Source: Hydractinia symbiolongicarpus (lineage: Eukaryota > Cnidaria > Hydrozoa > Anthoathecata > Hydractiniidae). From it: 64,000 bases of DNA. Positions 33,456-46,924 of this stretch are shown one piece after another. Position numbers and translations under genes: made by a program. Position 1 is the first letter of the stretch, and every line of letters begins with the position of its first letter. The notes under the pieces are model-generated. The model searched no databases, was not told where the DNA came from, and worked only from the letters and a program-made list of their open reading frames with translations. Location of the stretch: positions 10,505,501 to 10,569,500 of the forward strand of contig NC_079880.1 of the NCBI RefSeq assembly GCF_029227915.1, given 5' to 3'.

Positions 33456-35273
33456 TTAGAGTTCTTTGCCTTCTTGCGCAATATCGGCTTTTAACAAAAC
33501 CCATTTGCTATATAGCCGTTCTAAATGTTGGTTCCGTCGATATCGTTCAGAGAAAAGTTCGACGTAGTCATTGCCCAGCTCAGTCTCCATTGCTGCTAAC
33601 ATACTTTTCATAACGGTATACTCTGAAAACTTCATTAAACGGGGAGCATGGTAATCAGCCGTTAAAGATTTGGGTGTTTTTACTCTTTCAGAGTATGACA
33701 CACTCGGAGACGAGTAAGAACAAAATGACGCGTCATATTTCGACGTACCGTTATTTGCATCTGGTAGATACACTTCACTTCGTGATGGAGACGTCGTTGC
33801 AGGCTCTCCATTTTGAATTAAAAAAGGAACGGACGACAAATTTATATAATGATGGTGTTTTCGCGCCTCGTTTCGACTGACAGATCCATTCGATGTCGTA
33901 ACGATATCTCGTTCATGACGAAACATATTTTCCGACTTAACGTCAATGTACCCATTGGTCGCACGATGCGGTAAAGGGCTGTTGGAAATTGTTAGATATC
34001 CATTCGAAGAATTCGATCTTGAAATTCTTGACAGTAGATCTTTATAAGGCAACATTCGTTCATCGTCACTTTCAAAACACTCACCATTTTTACACATCAC
34101 CTCGGATTTCCTCCACTTGTTCGCATAACAATCACTGCTGAACTCTTCCCCTACCATACTGTAGCTTCCTAATGTGTCGTGACATTTTACAGCGTTGTGT
34201 CGGATATTCGATGTTGTTTTTCTATCGTCATAACGACTGTCGGATTCAAAATAGTAATCTTCTCTTTCATTTCGTCGAAAGCCATCTTTAACATAATACG
34301 GCGTGTCGTTTGACATCTTTGGAAATATAATCTCGGTGTACAGTTTTTCTTGGTCGACACTCCCGGCATCACTATGGTGAGAGCTGCTGTTGTCATCGTG
34401 AGGCATACTACAGTCTTCCATATCGTTTGGTGTTTTTCTTCCTCCATGTAAAGGATGCTCGAATTTCGTCAAAAAAGTTGGAAATAAATCGTAAAGTTGT
34501 TTGTGTCGATATACAAACCTTCTTATCCATGCTGGGGTAGGAACAGTCCTCCTATCTTCTTCACCATTCTCCAGTGCTGTTCTTCTTGATAACTCTTTAG
34601 CTTTTGCTACAATCAATTTGTACAAATCCTTCTCAGAATTTATACTATTTTCGAGAGCATAGTTAAGTAACTCATTTTCGTGATTTTTAGGTAAGGTAAA
34701 ACACGCTCTTTTTGCCTCTTTATTAGTACCGTCATTTAAATAATGTCGTAACGTCGTTCTAGGGATGCCGTATTTTTTCGCAGCAGCTGTCATAGAAAGT
34801 TCTTTTGACTGCACAGCTTTTATAGCCATAATCATATCTGTATAATGCCAGTTATTGTATTGTGTCGTATGACGGGCTTTTTGTTTACCTTTTTCTTCCA
34901 CATCTTTGGCTGCCATCTTGTCTATGATACCGTTAGAAGCGACTTGTAAGTGCTCAGTGCAACCATTACTTCTGACTGGCTCTTCCACGCATATTGCTGG
35001 CCTTCTCTCAAAGGTAGGCGATCCACAAGTGGCGCTGCCAGGACTTCTCGATTCATCAAGGTGCCCAAGTCCAGAACAAGCATCACTTTCGTTGGAAATA
35101 GATTCATTGTCACAATGGCGCTGAGACGTTGTGAATTTTTCATTCATCTCAACAGAGGAACAACCCATGTTCAGTTGGAGCTTGGCGCAAATTTTGTCGA
35201 TAGACTTTACGTTGGTTTTGTCGACGTTGTTGTGGTGTGTGGGTGACAAATTATTTTGTCGACGTGCACTCAT
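33456..35273 (-). CDS. HTH_psq transcription-factor-like protein, intronless
   Basis: 605 residues in one uninterrupted exon. An HTH_psq (pipsqueak-type) DNA-binding domain is at ~143-182 (WHYTDMIMAIKAVQ, then SMTAAAKKYGIPRTTLRHYL). A second helical region at ~198-270 (PTPAWIRRFVYRHKQL) resembles the CENP-B/Tc5-type HTH that follows psq motifs in pogo transposases. No DDE core follows; the remainder is Ser/Asn-rich and ends in a conserved-looking helical segment (MKSMLAAMETELGNDYVE). The start ATG has an upstream in-frame stop five codons away and a TATA box ~58 bp upstream. Probably a nuclear regulator, possibly derived from a pogo-type transposase. The precise family is not recognised. Confidence 0.85.
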   Translation of the reverse strand: MSARRQNNLSPTHHNNVDKTNVKSIDKICAKLQLNMGCSSVEMNEKFTTSQRHCDNESISNESDACSGLGHLDESRSPGSATCGSPTFERRPAICVEEPVRSNGCTEHLQVASNGIIDKMAAKDVEEKGKQKARHTTQYNNWHYTDMIMAIKAVQSKELSMTAAAKKYGIPRTTLRHYLNDGTNKEAKRACFTLPKNHENELLNYALENSINSEKDLYKLIVAKAKELSRRTALENGEEDRRTVPTPAWIRRFVYRHKQLYDLFPTFLTKFEHPLHGGRKTPNDMEDCSMPHDDNSSSHHSDAGSVDQEKLYTEIIFPKMSNDTPYYVKDGFRRNEREDYYFESDSRYDDRKTTSNIRHNAVKCHDTLGSYSMVGEEFSSDCYANKWRKSEVMCKNGECFESDDERMLPYKDLLSRISRSNSSNGYLTISNSPLPHRATNGYIDVKSENMFRHERDIVTTSNGSVSRNEARKHHHYINLSSVPFLIQNGEPATTSPSRSEVYLPDANNGTSKYDASFCSYSSPSVSYSERVKTPKSLTADYHAPRLMKFSEYTVMKSMLAAMETELGNDYVELFSERYRRNQHLERLYSKWVLLKADIAQEGKEL

Positions 35274-35330
35274 TCTCCATGCGTTTTAATGAGAGACTGG
35301 ACTCTGGTTTCATTCAACCTTGACAGTCGT

Positions 35331-35340
35331 CTATTTATAG
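35331..35340 (-). promoter_or_regulatory. TATA box of the HTH_psq gene
   Basis: CTATAAATAG on the minus strand, 58 bp upstream of the ATG at 35273. This would place transcription start near 35305 and leave a short 5' leader of about 30 bases. Confidence 0.65.
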
Positions 35341-35344
35341 AACA

Positions 35345-37585
35345 GCAAAAACAAATTCGACTTTCTCTTTATGATTGTCTAAAAAAACAATAATGAATTT
35401 TCAATACAAAACAAAACAAAAAAGAAAACATTTCAAGAAAAAAATAAATAAAAATGGCGGGAAAACAAAGGCAATAAACAAAACGCTCGCGTGAGAGCTG
35501 GACTAAGGCTTCAACATTTACCTAAGGATAATATCTCATTTCATGACTAAATATAAAACCGATGTCATCACCTCTTCTGCGCAGAGGCAAAAAACAAATA
35601 TTTACCAACTTTGCCATGCTTTTGCGAACAAAAAAACAGTTGCCTGCGATGAGACGGTAGTAACTAGATATTAAACAGCGGTGTTCAATAAGTATTGAAT
35701 GCAACATTAAACGTTACGCACAAACAGTTCATTGAGGAGTGCTTTAAAAGTTAAATACAACTGCCGCAAACTTCTCGAAATAGAACAAAAGGGGCAGGCA
35801 GAAGCGTCTGAGCGCGTCTAAAATCGATTGAAGATAGAAATAAAAACGAAACTTAATTCAAATGTCGAAAAATTTCCCTCGTTTGTTGATATGTTTACCT
35901 AAAAGGATTTTAAAAATAACAAAACAAAAATAATACAAAATCCACTTCGCCGATAGAGCTGAAGGGTTTGCGCTGTTTCACTTTTGACTGCGGGGAAGCT
36001 CTTAAACAGGTATTTTCTTCGTGCCACTTTCTAAGTGCGACCGGACACAAGATAGACAAAAAAATTGACAAAAATTTTTCAATGAACAATTTGCTCGTCT
36101 CACATGGCACAAAAATTTGTTATCACAGACACAATTATGTGTATCGATAAATTACTGAAGCGATATTAAATTGAAAGAAAAATTAGCTTTTCTTTAAAAA
36201 ATGAACCTCGGGCTGCACACACGCATTATAGTGACTTGTCAATAGACAACAATCGAGTGAAAAAATAACTGGAAACCAGACACTACTCTCATCATATTAG
36301 AAATGTTCCTAAAATAATTTAGGTTTGTGTTCTCACATATTGACATTAAAAACCACCGTACGCCCACACAAAGAAGAATTGTAAATGAGGCCATGTTTAC
36401 TTGTACTCAGTTCAATTAATATTTGTGCCAAGTTGTACTCCACGAACAACAACAAAAAATAGACCGTATTTATTGATTTATTTCCTCTAATTTATCTAAC
36501 ATAAATGCAATAACAAGCGTAATCCATCATATATTAATTTTTTCATAATTTTTATTAAATGCTTAAAAGAAAAACTTTTTTTAACAGAACAACCCCTGGC
36601 CAGGTCTACGCCTACCCCCATTAAATTTCCATGCATCATACATCATACAAGAAGAGTTTCAGTGAATTTTCTTTTTAATCTGGGTTTCCATACCCGTTGG
36701 GATCACTTATGAATAATCACTTACGATCGATTATGGTGCCTTAATTATAATAGAATAAGACATATCAACACTCAACAAAGCAGAAGGTATATTCTAAAAA
36801 AAAAACCTTTGATATGTTACAGTAACAACTAACCAACCAAACTGGTTAGAAGTTGTAATTATGCTTGTGGATTTTTTTTTTCTTTTTTCAACACTTTTTT
36901 TGTTTGGCTAAATTTTCCCACAAGAAATTTTTACTAAAGTTTAGCCGGTGTACATAATTTGGACACGCCCACTGACAATAAGTCAAACATAAATAAAAAT
37001 ATCAAACATTGTTAGGCGCAAAAACTTCAAAGCGGCCCACGCTACTTCAAAATTTGTGACAATCGAGCAAATAATATTTTCTCATTTAACCAATCTTAAA
37101 AGGAGAGTGGGCGGATAATAGTTTGAATGTAGAGCTAATAAAGATATTTTCGTTTTCCAGTCCGCGTGTAGTACATTGTTTTGTCACGCTGTCTAAGTCG
37201 CATGACGAGAACAATGCATTAAAGATGGTAGCGTAGCTATGATTTTTAAAAGTTTAAATATAAGTTTCCAAATAAAGAGATCGCGTAAAGAAAAATACTT
37301 GGTCAATATTTTCCGAGTGGAATATAAAACAAACACTTAGAGCTGTATGTGGATTATAAAATTGAAATTTGTTAATTCCAGAATTGTTGAACACCGTGAA
37401 AAACAAGTTGATGTTAGCACGACATATTTTGTTATTTCTGTTGAGTTTCTTGATTAACATCTCAATCTGAAAATCGAGGCAAAAAAGCATTTTTAAGTCG
37501 AATCAAACTGATGGCAGATATTTTCTGGCTGTATATTTAAGTATTCAAGTCTATGGCTTTCTTGCTAGAACTTTAACTTCTTCGT
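35345..37585. other. AT-rich region upstream of the HTH_psq gene
   Basis: No conserved exon recognised. The segment 35935-36050 is less AT-rich and might hold a non-coding first exon, but no splice pair proves it. Confidence 0.35.
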
Positions 37586-37590
37586 AATAA

Positions 37591-37856
37591 TTTTCGCGCG
37601 TACTAATTTTTGTGCATTTGCGGGAAAAAATGCGACAGTGCGAGAAAAATATTATAGAAACACTGCAAAATATAGCTTTTCTTTCAAAAAACATAACCAA
37701 GGCATCTAAATTTAGACTGTACCCCTGAATTTTATTTATTTTTTGCATGTTATTTGTGGGGAAATTTAAGCGAAAATTAGGAAAAAAGAAGCGAAAATTA
37801 GGACACGCAAGATATATTCATATCGCTATTGCGCGAAAATTAGGACGCGCAAAAAT
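37591..37856. mobile_element. Possible foldback element with CCTAATTTTCGCG words
   Basis: TTTTCGCGCGTACTAATTTT at 37591 faces GCGCGAAAATTAGGACGCGC at 37831-37850, its near complement. GCGAAAATTAGGA occurs three times in the right half, and ACCTAATTTTCGCGAC recurs alone at 39580-39595. Confidence 0.4.
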
Positions 37857-38072
37857 GGTACAAATAAGGGATTCAAAAAATGCGTAAAAAGAAGGGTTAA
37901 ACCATTTTACGACACGACAAGGAAACAAAGAATATCATTTTGAGAGGTTTTACCGTATAGCAAAAGAACCCGCATTCTTAGAGTGAAGTCTTAGATTTTT
38001 TACGTGCACAATGTTTTTTCTTTCTCATTTATTTCGTCTTGTGCGATGCAATGGCAGGAAACACTTACTTAC

Positions 38073-38126
38073 ACATTGGTTGTAAACATACATCTCTTCC
38101 TTCCGCGTTTGAACAACACTCGCCAT
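38073..38126 (-). CDS. Candidate first coding exon of an unidentified gene
   Basis: The minus-strand ATG at 38126 (context AAGATGGCG) opens 18 codons, MASVVQTRKEEMYVYNQC, ending at a strong GTAAGTAAG donor. Two CCAAT motifs on the same strand lie ~30-60 bp upstream (complements of GATTGG at 38152 and 38182). No second exon could be assigned, so this may be a genuine gene start or chance. Confidence 0.3.
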
Positions 38127-38199
38127 CTTTGTTTATTCATCGCTCGACGTTGATTGGTCGATTTTTCTTTAAACAGGTGGTGATTGGCTACTTTTTTTT

Positions 38200-41100
38200 C
38201 ATTTATTAGACCACTTGAAAAACAATCGCTTTTTAACTTTAAATATCTGAACTTTACGCGATCAAAATATGCATCATTAGATTTAAATACTTTTTAAATT
38301 TAAGAAAATGAATGTTTGAAGTAAAAACATGCTTTCAAGGGCGTCATTAAGTGTGTCCACAGGTCATGCGCTCAAGTTCAATAGCATATTCAAGCCACAC
38401 TTAAGCTACAAGTCGCATAATGACTTTAACGTCTTAAAATAGCTAGAAATGACAAGTTAGCAGAAATTCTCAAACAGAAAGTGTTTTCATTTCAGTGAGG
38501 TACTTAGAAAATTGAGAACAGTTTTGGAAATTTTTTTTGGAAACTGTCTTCGCTTTTACGCCCCCACAAAAATGTTTGGGGCTTACAAAAAATAAATATA
38601 TAAATAAGTAATTCATTCCTTTGTTTTTCTTTAGCTACTGAAACCATCTTTTTTCTCACAATTTCGCAAATTTTCGTTTTAATTGGAAATACTCTTTAAC
38701 TAAACAAGGTGCTAAACATAGCATGGATATCCACAATAATATGGTTGAGAACCTTGCGCCCGCCTAGCAACCATAATGGCTACCACAGTTAATATTAAAA
38801 ACATTTCCGACAGTAGATAACAATAGTGGATAATAATAGTGCCTTGTTAAAAAAAAACAGGGTTGGGTTTCGAAGGTAAAAAAATTTTCAAAAATATATA
38901 AGTTATTTCAGTTAGAGAGGAGAAAAGAAGTATGTTTTAAGCACAGCTCGTATTTTATGACTATCCATTCCATAAAAATCACTAAAAAAATGTTTGAAAT
39001 TTATAGAATATATATAAAGAATAATTTGAAGGTATGGTCACTACATCACCGTATACATCTGATCGCAATTCTTAAAACAACAAAACAACAAACAAACAAC
39101 CCATTGACCAACCAACAAAAAAAACAAACAAAAATAAAGGCATATATGAAGTTACTATGAAGGCCCTTTTATTCCAAACAGTGATCGAACAAACCTATTT
39201 CAATTCTATGCTCGGCTTGACGAGTCTCACTTTTCTTGTACTCTCTCCCGTTAATTAAGAAGTGAAAAAAAAACGCTCTCTAGAGTTAAAAGAACATTTT
39301 TTTGTTTCTTATTTTTTTTGGTGAAACATACTTTCACGAGTAATCGTTTCAATGATTTTTTGCGATAGATATATTTGCTATATAATTTATTTCAGGTCTG
39401 AGAATAATGCGAAATGCCGGCAAGGGCAAAAAAATAAAGGAGTTTAGAACGATACAAAAGAATTGGTAGAGTACAAAAAAAAGTTTAGATTAAAAAGATC
39501 GGAGAGAATTTAGTTTGTAAATAAATATTTTGGGAAGAATTAAATTTCGCAATTAAGCCTTTTCAGATTTTTTGCGGGACCTAATTTTCGCGACTTTGAC
39601 CTTTCTTCGTCCAAGCTTTGACTGAAGATATTTTGCATATGAATAGAAAAATTGGGGAGTTGCGTCGTATACTTAATCTTCCATTATTACTAGGTTCTAG
39701 CATTTTTAATGGTGAAACGTTCGACTGTCTATTCACACACAAATTAAATTGAACGTAAAGAACAGTACTCTTCTTCTTTTTATAAGTCACTTTAATCTGG
39801 ATTCGTTTTTTAAAGAATTCGAGATTTATGTGACACTGAGGGAAACAAGAGCATTAAATGCGGCGAGTATTTAGATCTGAATGATCAAACGAGAGCATTT
39901 TTGAGCAATCAATTATTAGCTTTAAAATTATTTCCGTGCACAGTTAAATTTAGGGAACCGTAACACGAGGTCAACATTAATCAGAAAAAATATGGTAACA
40001 CAATCATCAGTAGATAGGACACATTACTTTTATGCATGAAAAAGTTTAGTATCCTAAAAAATGTTTGGAATGATTACTTGCCGAAAATACTCACAGTCAG
40101 ACGGCCGCAAGCATAGTGGACCTTTTCACTGTTAAGAAAATTTAAGCGCCAAAATGAAGTACCGACAAAATGTGATTTTCTTGAGAGGGCTTTCCTCTCA
40201 TTTTCGAGAGTTCCTTAGCACGTTTTGCTTGTCAAAACACCATAATGTTATTTTTATATTTTTCATGAGAGCTGAATTAACGCATTGTCTTCAGCCCAAC
40301 ACACAGCTCCAGAAACTTCGCATGAAATTCCAAAATCCATTATGTATAATAAAGAGCTTTTCATTTTTCCCCTGCGTAAAAAAATGTAACTCTATCATTA
40401 GAAATTTGACGGAACTAAGTACTTTAGAAGAAAAAAATCAAAGTGAAAACTTCCGTCATTCTCCTTCATGTTTTTCTTCATGTCGCTGATAGACCAAATC
40501 CGACATTTTCGCAATCATGTAACCATTTCCGTGCCGCTTTATACAGAGTATTCAATTTTTATTTCAAATCGCACACCCCCTATAAATTTTACTTCGTTAG
40601 ATTATAGTAGAATATTCACTCTAGACATGGGTAAAAATTTATTTATAACGTTCAATCGCAGACAAAGTCAACAAACAGCTGGTTGAAGAAGGCTAAAAAT
40701 AAAAACCAACAAACGGTTGATTGAGCGAGGAAACAAAAATCGACAAAATCAACAAACGAATTGACATGCTGGGGTTAACAAGCACGACGCCTTTCCTTTG
40801 AGTAGTTGGAAAATTGCATTGTGGTTGTCGCATTTCGTTTATACAGAGGGAAATCCATGATATTGTTGTGGAGTCCAAAGTTTGTGATCCCTTATTCAAT
40901 TTTTAACAGTTTTGTCATAGAATTGCTATCAGTTGCTACATTTTTTCATTAAAACAAATTGATGTGACCGAAAAATAAGAAAAAATAAGAAAATGGGCTA
41001 AAACGCTGACTAATTTTTTCTTTCCTTCTAAACAAGAACACACAAAATTTGTGGAAATAACCTTTTCGGGGGAGAAAAAAATAAATAATTAAACAATACT

Positions 41101-44100
41101 AATATAAGAAGTTATAAAAAGTTGCTACACTTTTTAGTGTATTTGGAGCCAAACCTCAATATACTTGTTTTCTCCATTTCATGTTTTTACATTGGTATGC
41201 TTATTATTTTGTTGATCTTGAACTTTTTTTACATGGAGTAAGTCGAGGAGGATGATTGTCACAACAATTTTTATTTTCTGGACAAACTTTTTGTTTATAA
41301 AGATTGATAGAGTTTATAACCATTGATTTTTTATTTATCTTTTATTTTGTAGTTAGTTATTTTGTACATAGTTTGATCAAACTTGATGTCCTATAAAAAT
41401 AAATATTTTAACTTTGTTCAGCCTTGAGATATGCTTATCCTGTGCTTAAATTTTAAGAAATCCCAGCCTATTTGCTTATAAAAAAGGCGTATAATAATGA
41501 ATACAAATTCAGAAAAGTAATTCCTACAGATGATAGGTGATTATTCAAAGACAGTCAATTTTAGCAGCAAAAAATACAACCAAATAACTTTAAAAAGTCA
41601 AATCTGGGAAGTATGAGCATAGAAGAGACTCTTAAAAGTAAAGCCCTAGAAAACTAAAAATTGATGTAAGAACCCTGGTTAAAAATCCCCTTTTTAGTGA
41701 TTTTATATCTTATAAATTTATCATTTTTTTATTTTAAATAAAATTCATTTGGACATGAAAAAGCATACAAAAAGATTAATATGAAATCACAAATTTTAAA
41801 AGTCAATTTAGGGTTCTGAATTGACAAAAACAAAAATAGGTTCTCTTACTAAAAGTTTTATACATGTATGGTATTAAACTTAGGATAACTAATGAATGCA
41901 AAATTCTCTCTGTAAGAATAAAGTGATGAAAGGAATTTTCTAGCTGTTCAAATAATTTTATATCTTATTATCACCTTATTTTAAAGTTAAGGCTGAAAAG
42001 CTAAATTTATCATTGACAAAAAGTTGACAGGAACAAAAAGGTCCACTATTGTGTCTCTTGTCTAATATAAACTTTATAAAGCCATTGAGTTGAGTTCCAC
42101 CGTCATTGAACGATGTTAAATTCTTTGAAAACTCACCATTATTCTCTGAGCACCCCAAAACAAAAATAAAAAACCTATTCTGTTCACCCGCCCTTCACAA
42201 TTTTTGTACAACAATCTACTTAGCTTTCTCAATGTTACTTATGTATCAACAACTCTTTATTCAATGATTTATTTACATAATTCCATTTAAATAACCATTG
42301 TTGCTGTTAGGATGTTATAATTTTTTTTAAATTGTCTACACGAAATTAAAAATTACACTGTTTTAACCCAAATTTTAAAAGGGAGTTATCAACAAAATTA
42401 TCTTCTAGCAATGCATGTGGTGTTAGCTGAATATAGACAATGACATCATTACAAACCACTTAATCTATCTTTAAAAAAAATTGACACCAGACATTGGAAA
42501 AACAAAAAAGCTTGTATATCTTTTGCACATAAAGTATATAATTTATTGGTTATATATACTTTAAGAAGAAAATATTTTAAGACATTATAAGCACTCATTA
42601 ACATAGTAAAATCTTTAATGCACTTTCAAAAAAAACTTAAAAATCTTGTAAAATCTAAAAAATAGATTGTAGAACCTTAAAATGTTTTAGCAGTCATCAT
42701 TTCCTGTATACTTTTTTTAAGGGAGCACATAAAAAGGGTTTTTGTGTTGCCCAAATGGTAAAGTAAGATGTTATAACGATACTTATAAGCAGAATTATAC
42801 ATTCAACAGTCATATATGACTAGCTGGTTTGTCATGAAATTTTCTCCTTTTATTACACTAGTAAAAATAAGCATTACCTATCATTTTTTGAATCCAAATC
42901 TGCTTTCACACATACTACGAAAATGTGTACAAACTGTCAATTTAATATGACTACAATCAAAACCATTTATAGAGCATCGTTGACAAAGGCTTTTTCTGCT
43001 TTTGCATGCCTTGTTTTTGGTATTAAATACAGAAAATAGATATATAGCTTTAAAAAGTTATTTATTAACTTTTATTATATAAAATTAATTTTATTCACTT
43101 TATATAGAAATTGATAACATACAAAAGATATGGTAGATGTCTATTATATTCCTGATATCTGATACATATCTATTTATATATTTATATATATAATCTTTTA
43201 CTTTTGATGTGATCAGAATTTTCCCCATTTTTTAGTTATTAATAAAATGGCTTAAAATATATGATAATATACAAAATTGATATGCAAAAATGTATATACA
43301 AAATATTTTGTAACCAGCAAAGAATTGATTGTTTTTTTCTCTCTTTTTTAGATTAGATAGTTCCAGTTACAAACTTGCCTCAACTATACAACTTATTTAA
43401 CGGCTCTTAATGGTTTGGGAGAGCTTTTGAATAATAACCTTTTAAAGTGTCGATTGTTTTTAAAAATGGTATATAATTATTTCTCTCATGGAATGAGATG
43501 AGACTTGGCTCACACTTGACACATGATGACAGACAACTTAAAGAGTGTGAACATTTTTTGACAGGGTGAAAAAATAACTCAATGGTGATAAAATATATTT
43601 AAATGCACCACGGTGAAACAAATCTAAATTTAAAAAACACAAATACCGTCAAGGATTTAACCACAGTAACACTTGAAAGTTGCTTAATTTCTCAATTACA
43701 TTACACAATTACACCACAACAAAAACAAAATATTAACAAGTAGAAAAACTGACATTTGTGCCAGCTATGGACAAATGTGTTTACATATTACACTTTAGAG
43801 ACCTAATGAAAAATTGGTACTTCAAATTGTTTTCCTTTTTAAGTAAAACTTTAAAATACAGTACAGAAAATAAACAATCAGCATTCTATTTTCACGAACA
43901 TAATGTGTCCAAAATTGCATGTACTGGACACATGCACTTCTATTTACATCCGCAAAAATTGCGCAATGTTTAGTGTTATTTATATATATACAACTGTGTT
44001 CAAGTCTACAAGAAAGAAAAATAATACAAAAGGATTGACGAAAAATGTAAACATGTAAATTAAACTTTTAAAACGTAAAAAGAAACAGTGCATATGTACA

Positions 44101-45250
44101 TAATTTATCACAGCTTTTAGTTCAGAAGATTAACACACTTAAAATGACTGGATGGGCCAATACGTGATAACTACAGTTCATTCACAACAATGATTTGTCA
44201 ATGAGGTCAAGTTTGAAATGCAGGTGCTAGCTAGCAATGCAAAATATTTGACTGTTAAAAAAATTATTAGATAAAAAAGTTTGCAGCAAATAAAATTTAA
44301 ATGTTGTAAAGAATTAAATAAGCTAAAAAAGCTGTCAGGTACTTAAGAAATAGATTAACTGAGGTATCTCCAAGCTAGCTAGCTTGTGTTGGCCATAGTG
44401 TACAGTGTATGGCACAAAAAAGCTAGCTAAATAAATGCAAAAAGATCCATTGCATAACAGATAAAAATAAGAACAATTTCTATATCTATTCATGCATCTT
44501 TAGACACAAAGACAACAAATCAAGTCAAGCTGGCTAGATAGTTAAACTATTATGGCTAGTCCCATCTAAATATAGTCCCACCTATATGGCCAGTCCCACA
44601 TATTCAGGTGGGACTTATTATTTTAAGAGGAAAACATCACAGGGATGAAATATTGTTGAAATATTGCTTGTAAAATTTTTGAAACTAATTAACCCTAACT
44701 GCAAGAAAATCCATGTCATAGGTACGATGGTACGGAACAAAACAAAACATCGTTTATGATGCAGAATTATTGTTTGTTTACGTTTTTTCATCCACACGAG
44801 GCTAGAATAGTTACCATATTTTCTAGCTACCAGTTAAAGAAAAAAAACATTTAAAACAAACAAACTGGAATAAACCTTAGGCATAAGAGAATAAAACTTA
44901 GAAAAACTTACTAAAACGAGCTTCTTGTTGTGTTGCGTGTGTTTCTGCAAAAATATCACTCTTTCTCCTTACGGGTCGAAAACAAAAGACCTGGGATTAC
45001 TACCTGGTTAAAATATCTGTGGAGGAGTACAAAAATTGGTTATATGGTAACATGAAGCCAAAACACGCCGACAAACGGCGTTGACTTTTGGTTTTTTTAA
45101 TTGTTTACCCGCAGCGCACGAAATTTGTTGTGTGGATAAAATTGTTCACAGCTTGGACCTATGATGAATGTTTGTGCATAACTCTGACACTATATACACG
45201 TTATCGTCTTCAAGTTCATCAAAAAACTATTTGCTTTTTTTTAATAATAA
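38200..45250. other. Long AT-rich region with no gene recognised
   Basis: I read both strands for conserved motifs and found none. Frames such as 40154-40489 and 43758-43973 are AT-rich and lack splice or family support. AATAAA near 41399 following a T-rich tract could be a transcript 3' end. Simple A/T runs dominate. Confidence 0.4.
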
Positions 45251-45259
45251 GAACCAATG

Positions 45260-45291
45260 AAATCCGACCACAGGCTGTTGTGGTCGGATTT
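45260..45291. repeat. Perfect 13 bp GC-containing hairpin
   Basis: AAATCCGACCACA (45260-45272) and TGTGGTCGGATTT (45279-45291) are perfect complements around a GGCTGT loop, followed by a T-rich tract. It is an isolated GC-rich stem in an AT-rich background. Confidence 0.75.
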
Positions 45292-45672
45292 ATTTTTCAA
45301 GTCTTTTCGAGCCTTTTTCATCTTATTATCTGGATTTATGTGTTTATGTGAAAATCTGTTTTGGTGACTCAGGTTGTCCTTATTTTCACAAACAATAATT
45401 TAGGGCGAGTTATTCTTATTTTAGAGTGCTTTTGTAAAATTGCTTTTAGTGTTCTTATAAAATTGCTCCTAAAGGAAAAAGCGTGTATTTTTAGCGCAGC
45501 CATAAAAGAAGGTCAAATACCTCAAATAACAATTAAACAACAACAATAAACAAAAACAAGTAAATTCAGGTTTGAAACGCATTGTGGCGATATCACTTTT
45601 GTTTTTAAAAAAGTATATTTTGACGTTTTTGTAAAATTTAATAATTTTCGTTCATAGAACGTTTTGCGTGTA

Positions 45673-45787
45673 CCATCCTCGTCTCCGGGGTAATTGCCTA
45701 ATGTTAAAACCGCTAGCACTCACTTGAGAGCTTTCTTCGCCACTGGCCTCGATGTCAAAAAGGCAAGAACCATTGGGGACGAGGTTA
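45673..45787. mobile_element. Short foldback element, AACCTCGTTCCC family, copy 4
   Basis: Left end CATCCTCGTCTCCGGGG, right end CATTGGGGACGAGGTTATA. It is longer (115 bp) and more diverged than the other copies. Confidence 0.5.
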
Positions 45788-45799
45788 TACGTGCACACT

Positions 45800-46924
45800 G
45801 TTTAACATCGATCCATTTTTAATACTGTCCTAAAAGCCCTGGGTTCAAGCTTGTGTAATTACTACACTAAATTTCGCAGCATAACAAACTTTACTGCACG
45901 ACCGGTACTTCTTTTAGACAACAAAGTCATAAAAATATTCTTTCAAAAAAAAAAAAGGAAAATTTTTCTAGTGTCTCATCGTCCTGCATGCAATGCACGT
46001 TTTTCTAACCACATTTGTCGTTACAAAATTTGAATGACTTTTAGCACTAGAAATATCTTTTACATTTAACCACTTCTGTTATGGCTGTTGCATACACAAG
46101 TCGCTTTCGGATTTTGCTTATAAAACAAGCAGCCCAAGCCCTGGTATTAGTAGATTGTCCAGCCCAATCGTCGTTATAAATCAGGCACATGCCAATGATC
46201 TGGATATCACGGTCACATTTGGAAATGTAGTTATTTGCTGCGAAATTAGGTAAATTATGCAGGTATAGTTCACAAACTTGAGGTCAGGATAACTGTTTCA
46301 CACGGAGGATAAATGGAAATTCACAAAAACGGTAAAATTAATTTTTTTCAAACGATAATTTGATAATATATACGTTATTTTTAAATATACAAAATATTTA
46401 CATATTTATTTGATAATAAATATCTAGTGAAATAACAAAATAAAATTACAATCAATCTTTGAATGTTGGAAAGAAAATTTAGTATGGGGATGAAGTTGTT
46501 TTGGGGCACAATTTATTACGTGTAAGGTATCCCCTTTACACTCTAGTAAGTTTAGGGCAGCCACACAGCCCTGTTTACACCAACGATGCAAAGTAGTGTC
46601 GAAGACAGTTACGCAATAAATGAAGCAATATTAAATGACGTCATGTTAAAGTAATGTTGCTAAAACCCTGGACAAATTTCACACAGAAGATGTAATAACT
46701 CGCTATAGAAAACAACGCACTAATGTCTATGTTGCATAAACTTTAACTCGGATAATGATTATAAAAAATCGTGTCTTTTAGCGCATGCGTACATTATTGA
46801 ATATGATTTGATATTTTATACTAAAAGTCATACTTTTAATCCTTGCGCATTTCATCAACAATATGCTGTATTTATACGCTTATTTTCAGGTCCGTTCTTC
46901 AAATCATCAATTTGTTGGTCTCTG
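45800..46924. other. 3' flank of the ENKD1-like gene
   Basis: Probable 3' UTR and intergenic sequence. No conserved frame or RNA gene was seen. Confidence 0.4.

Noticed and set aside
35910..36110. Minus-strand frame with CLRASPQSKVKQRKPF as an upstream exon of the HTH_psq gene
   Set aside because: No splice pair links it in frame; the HTH_psq ATG has an in-frame stop just upstream and its own TATA box.
45260..45291. Histone 3' stem-loop
   Set aside because: Stem and loop do not match the histone consensus and no histone frame is near.
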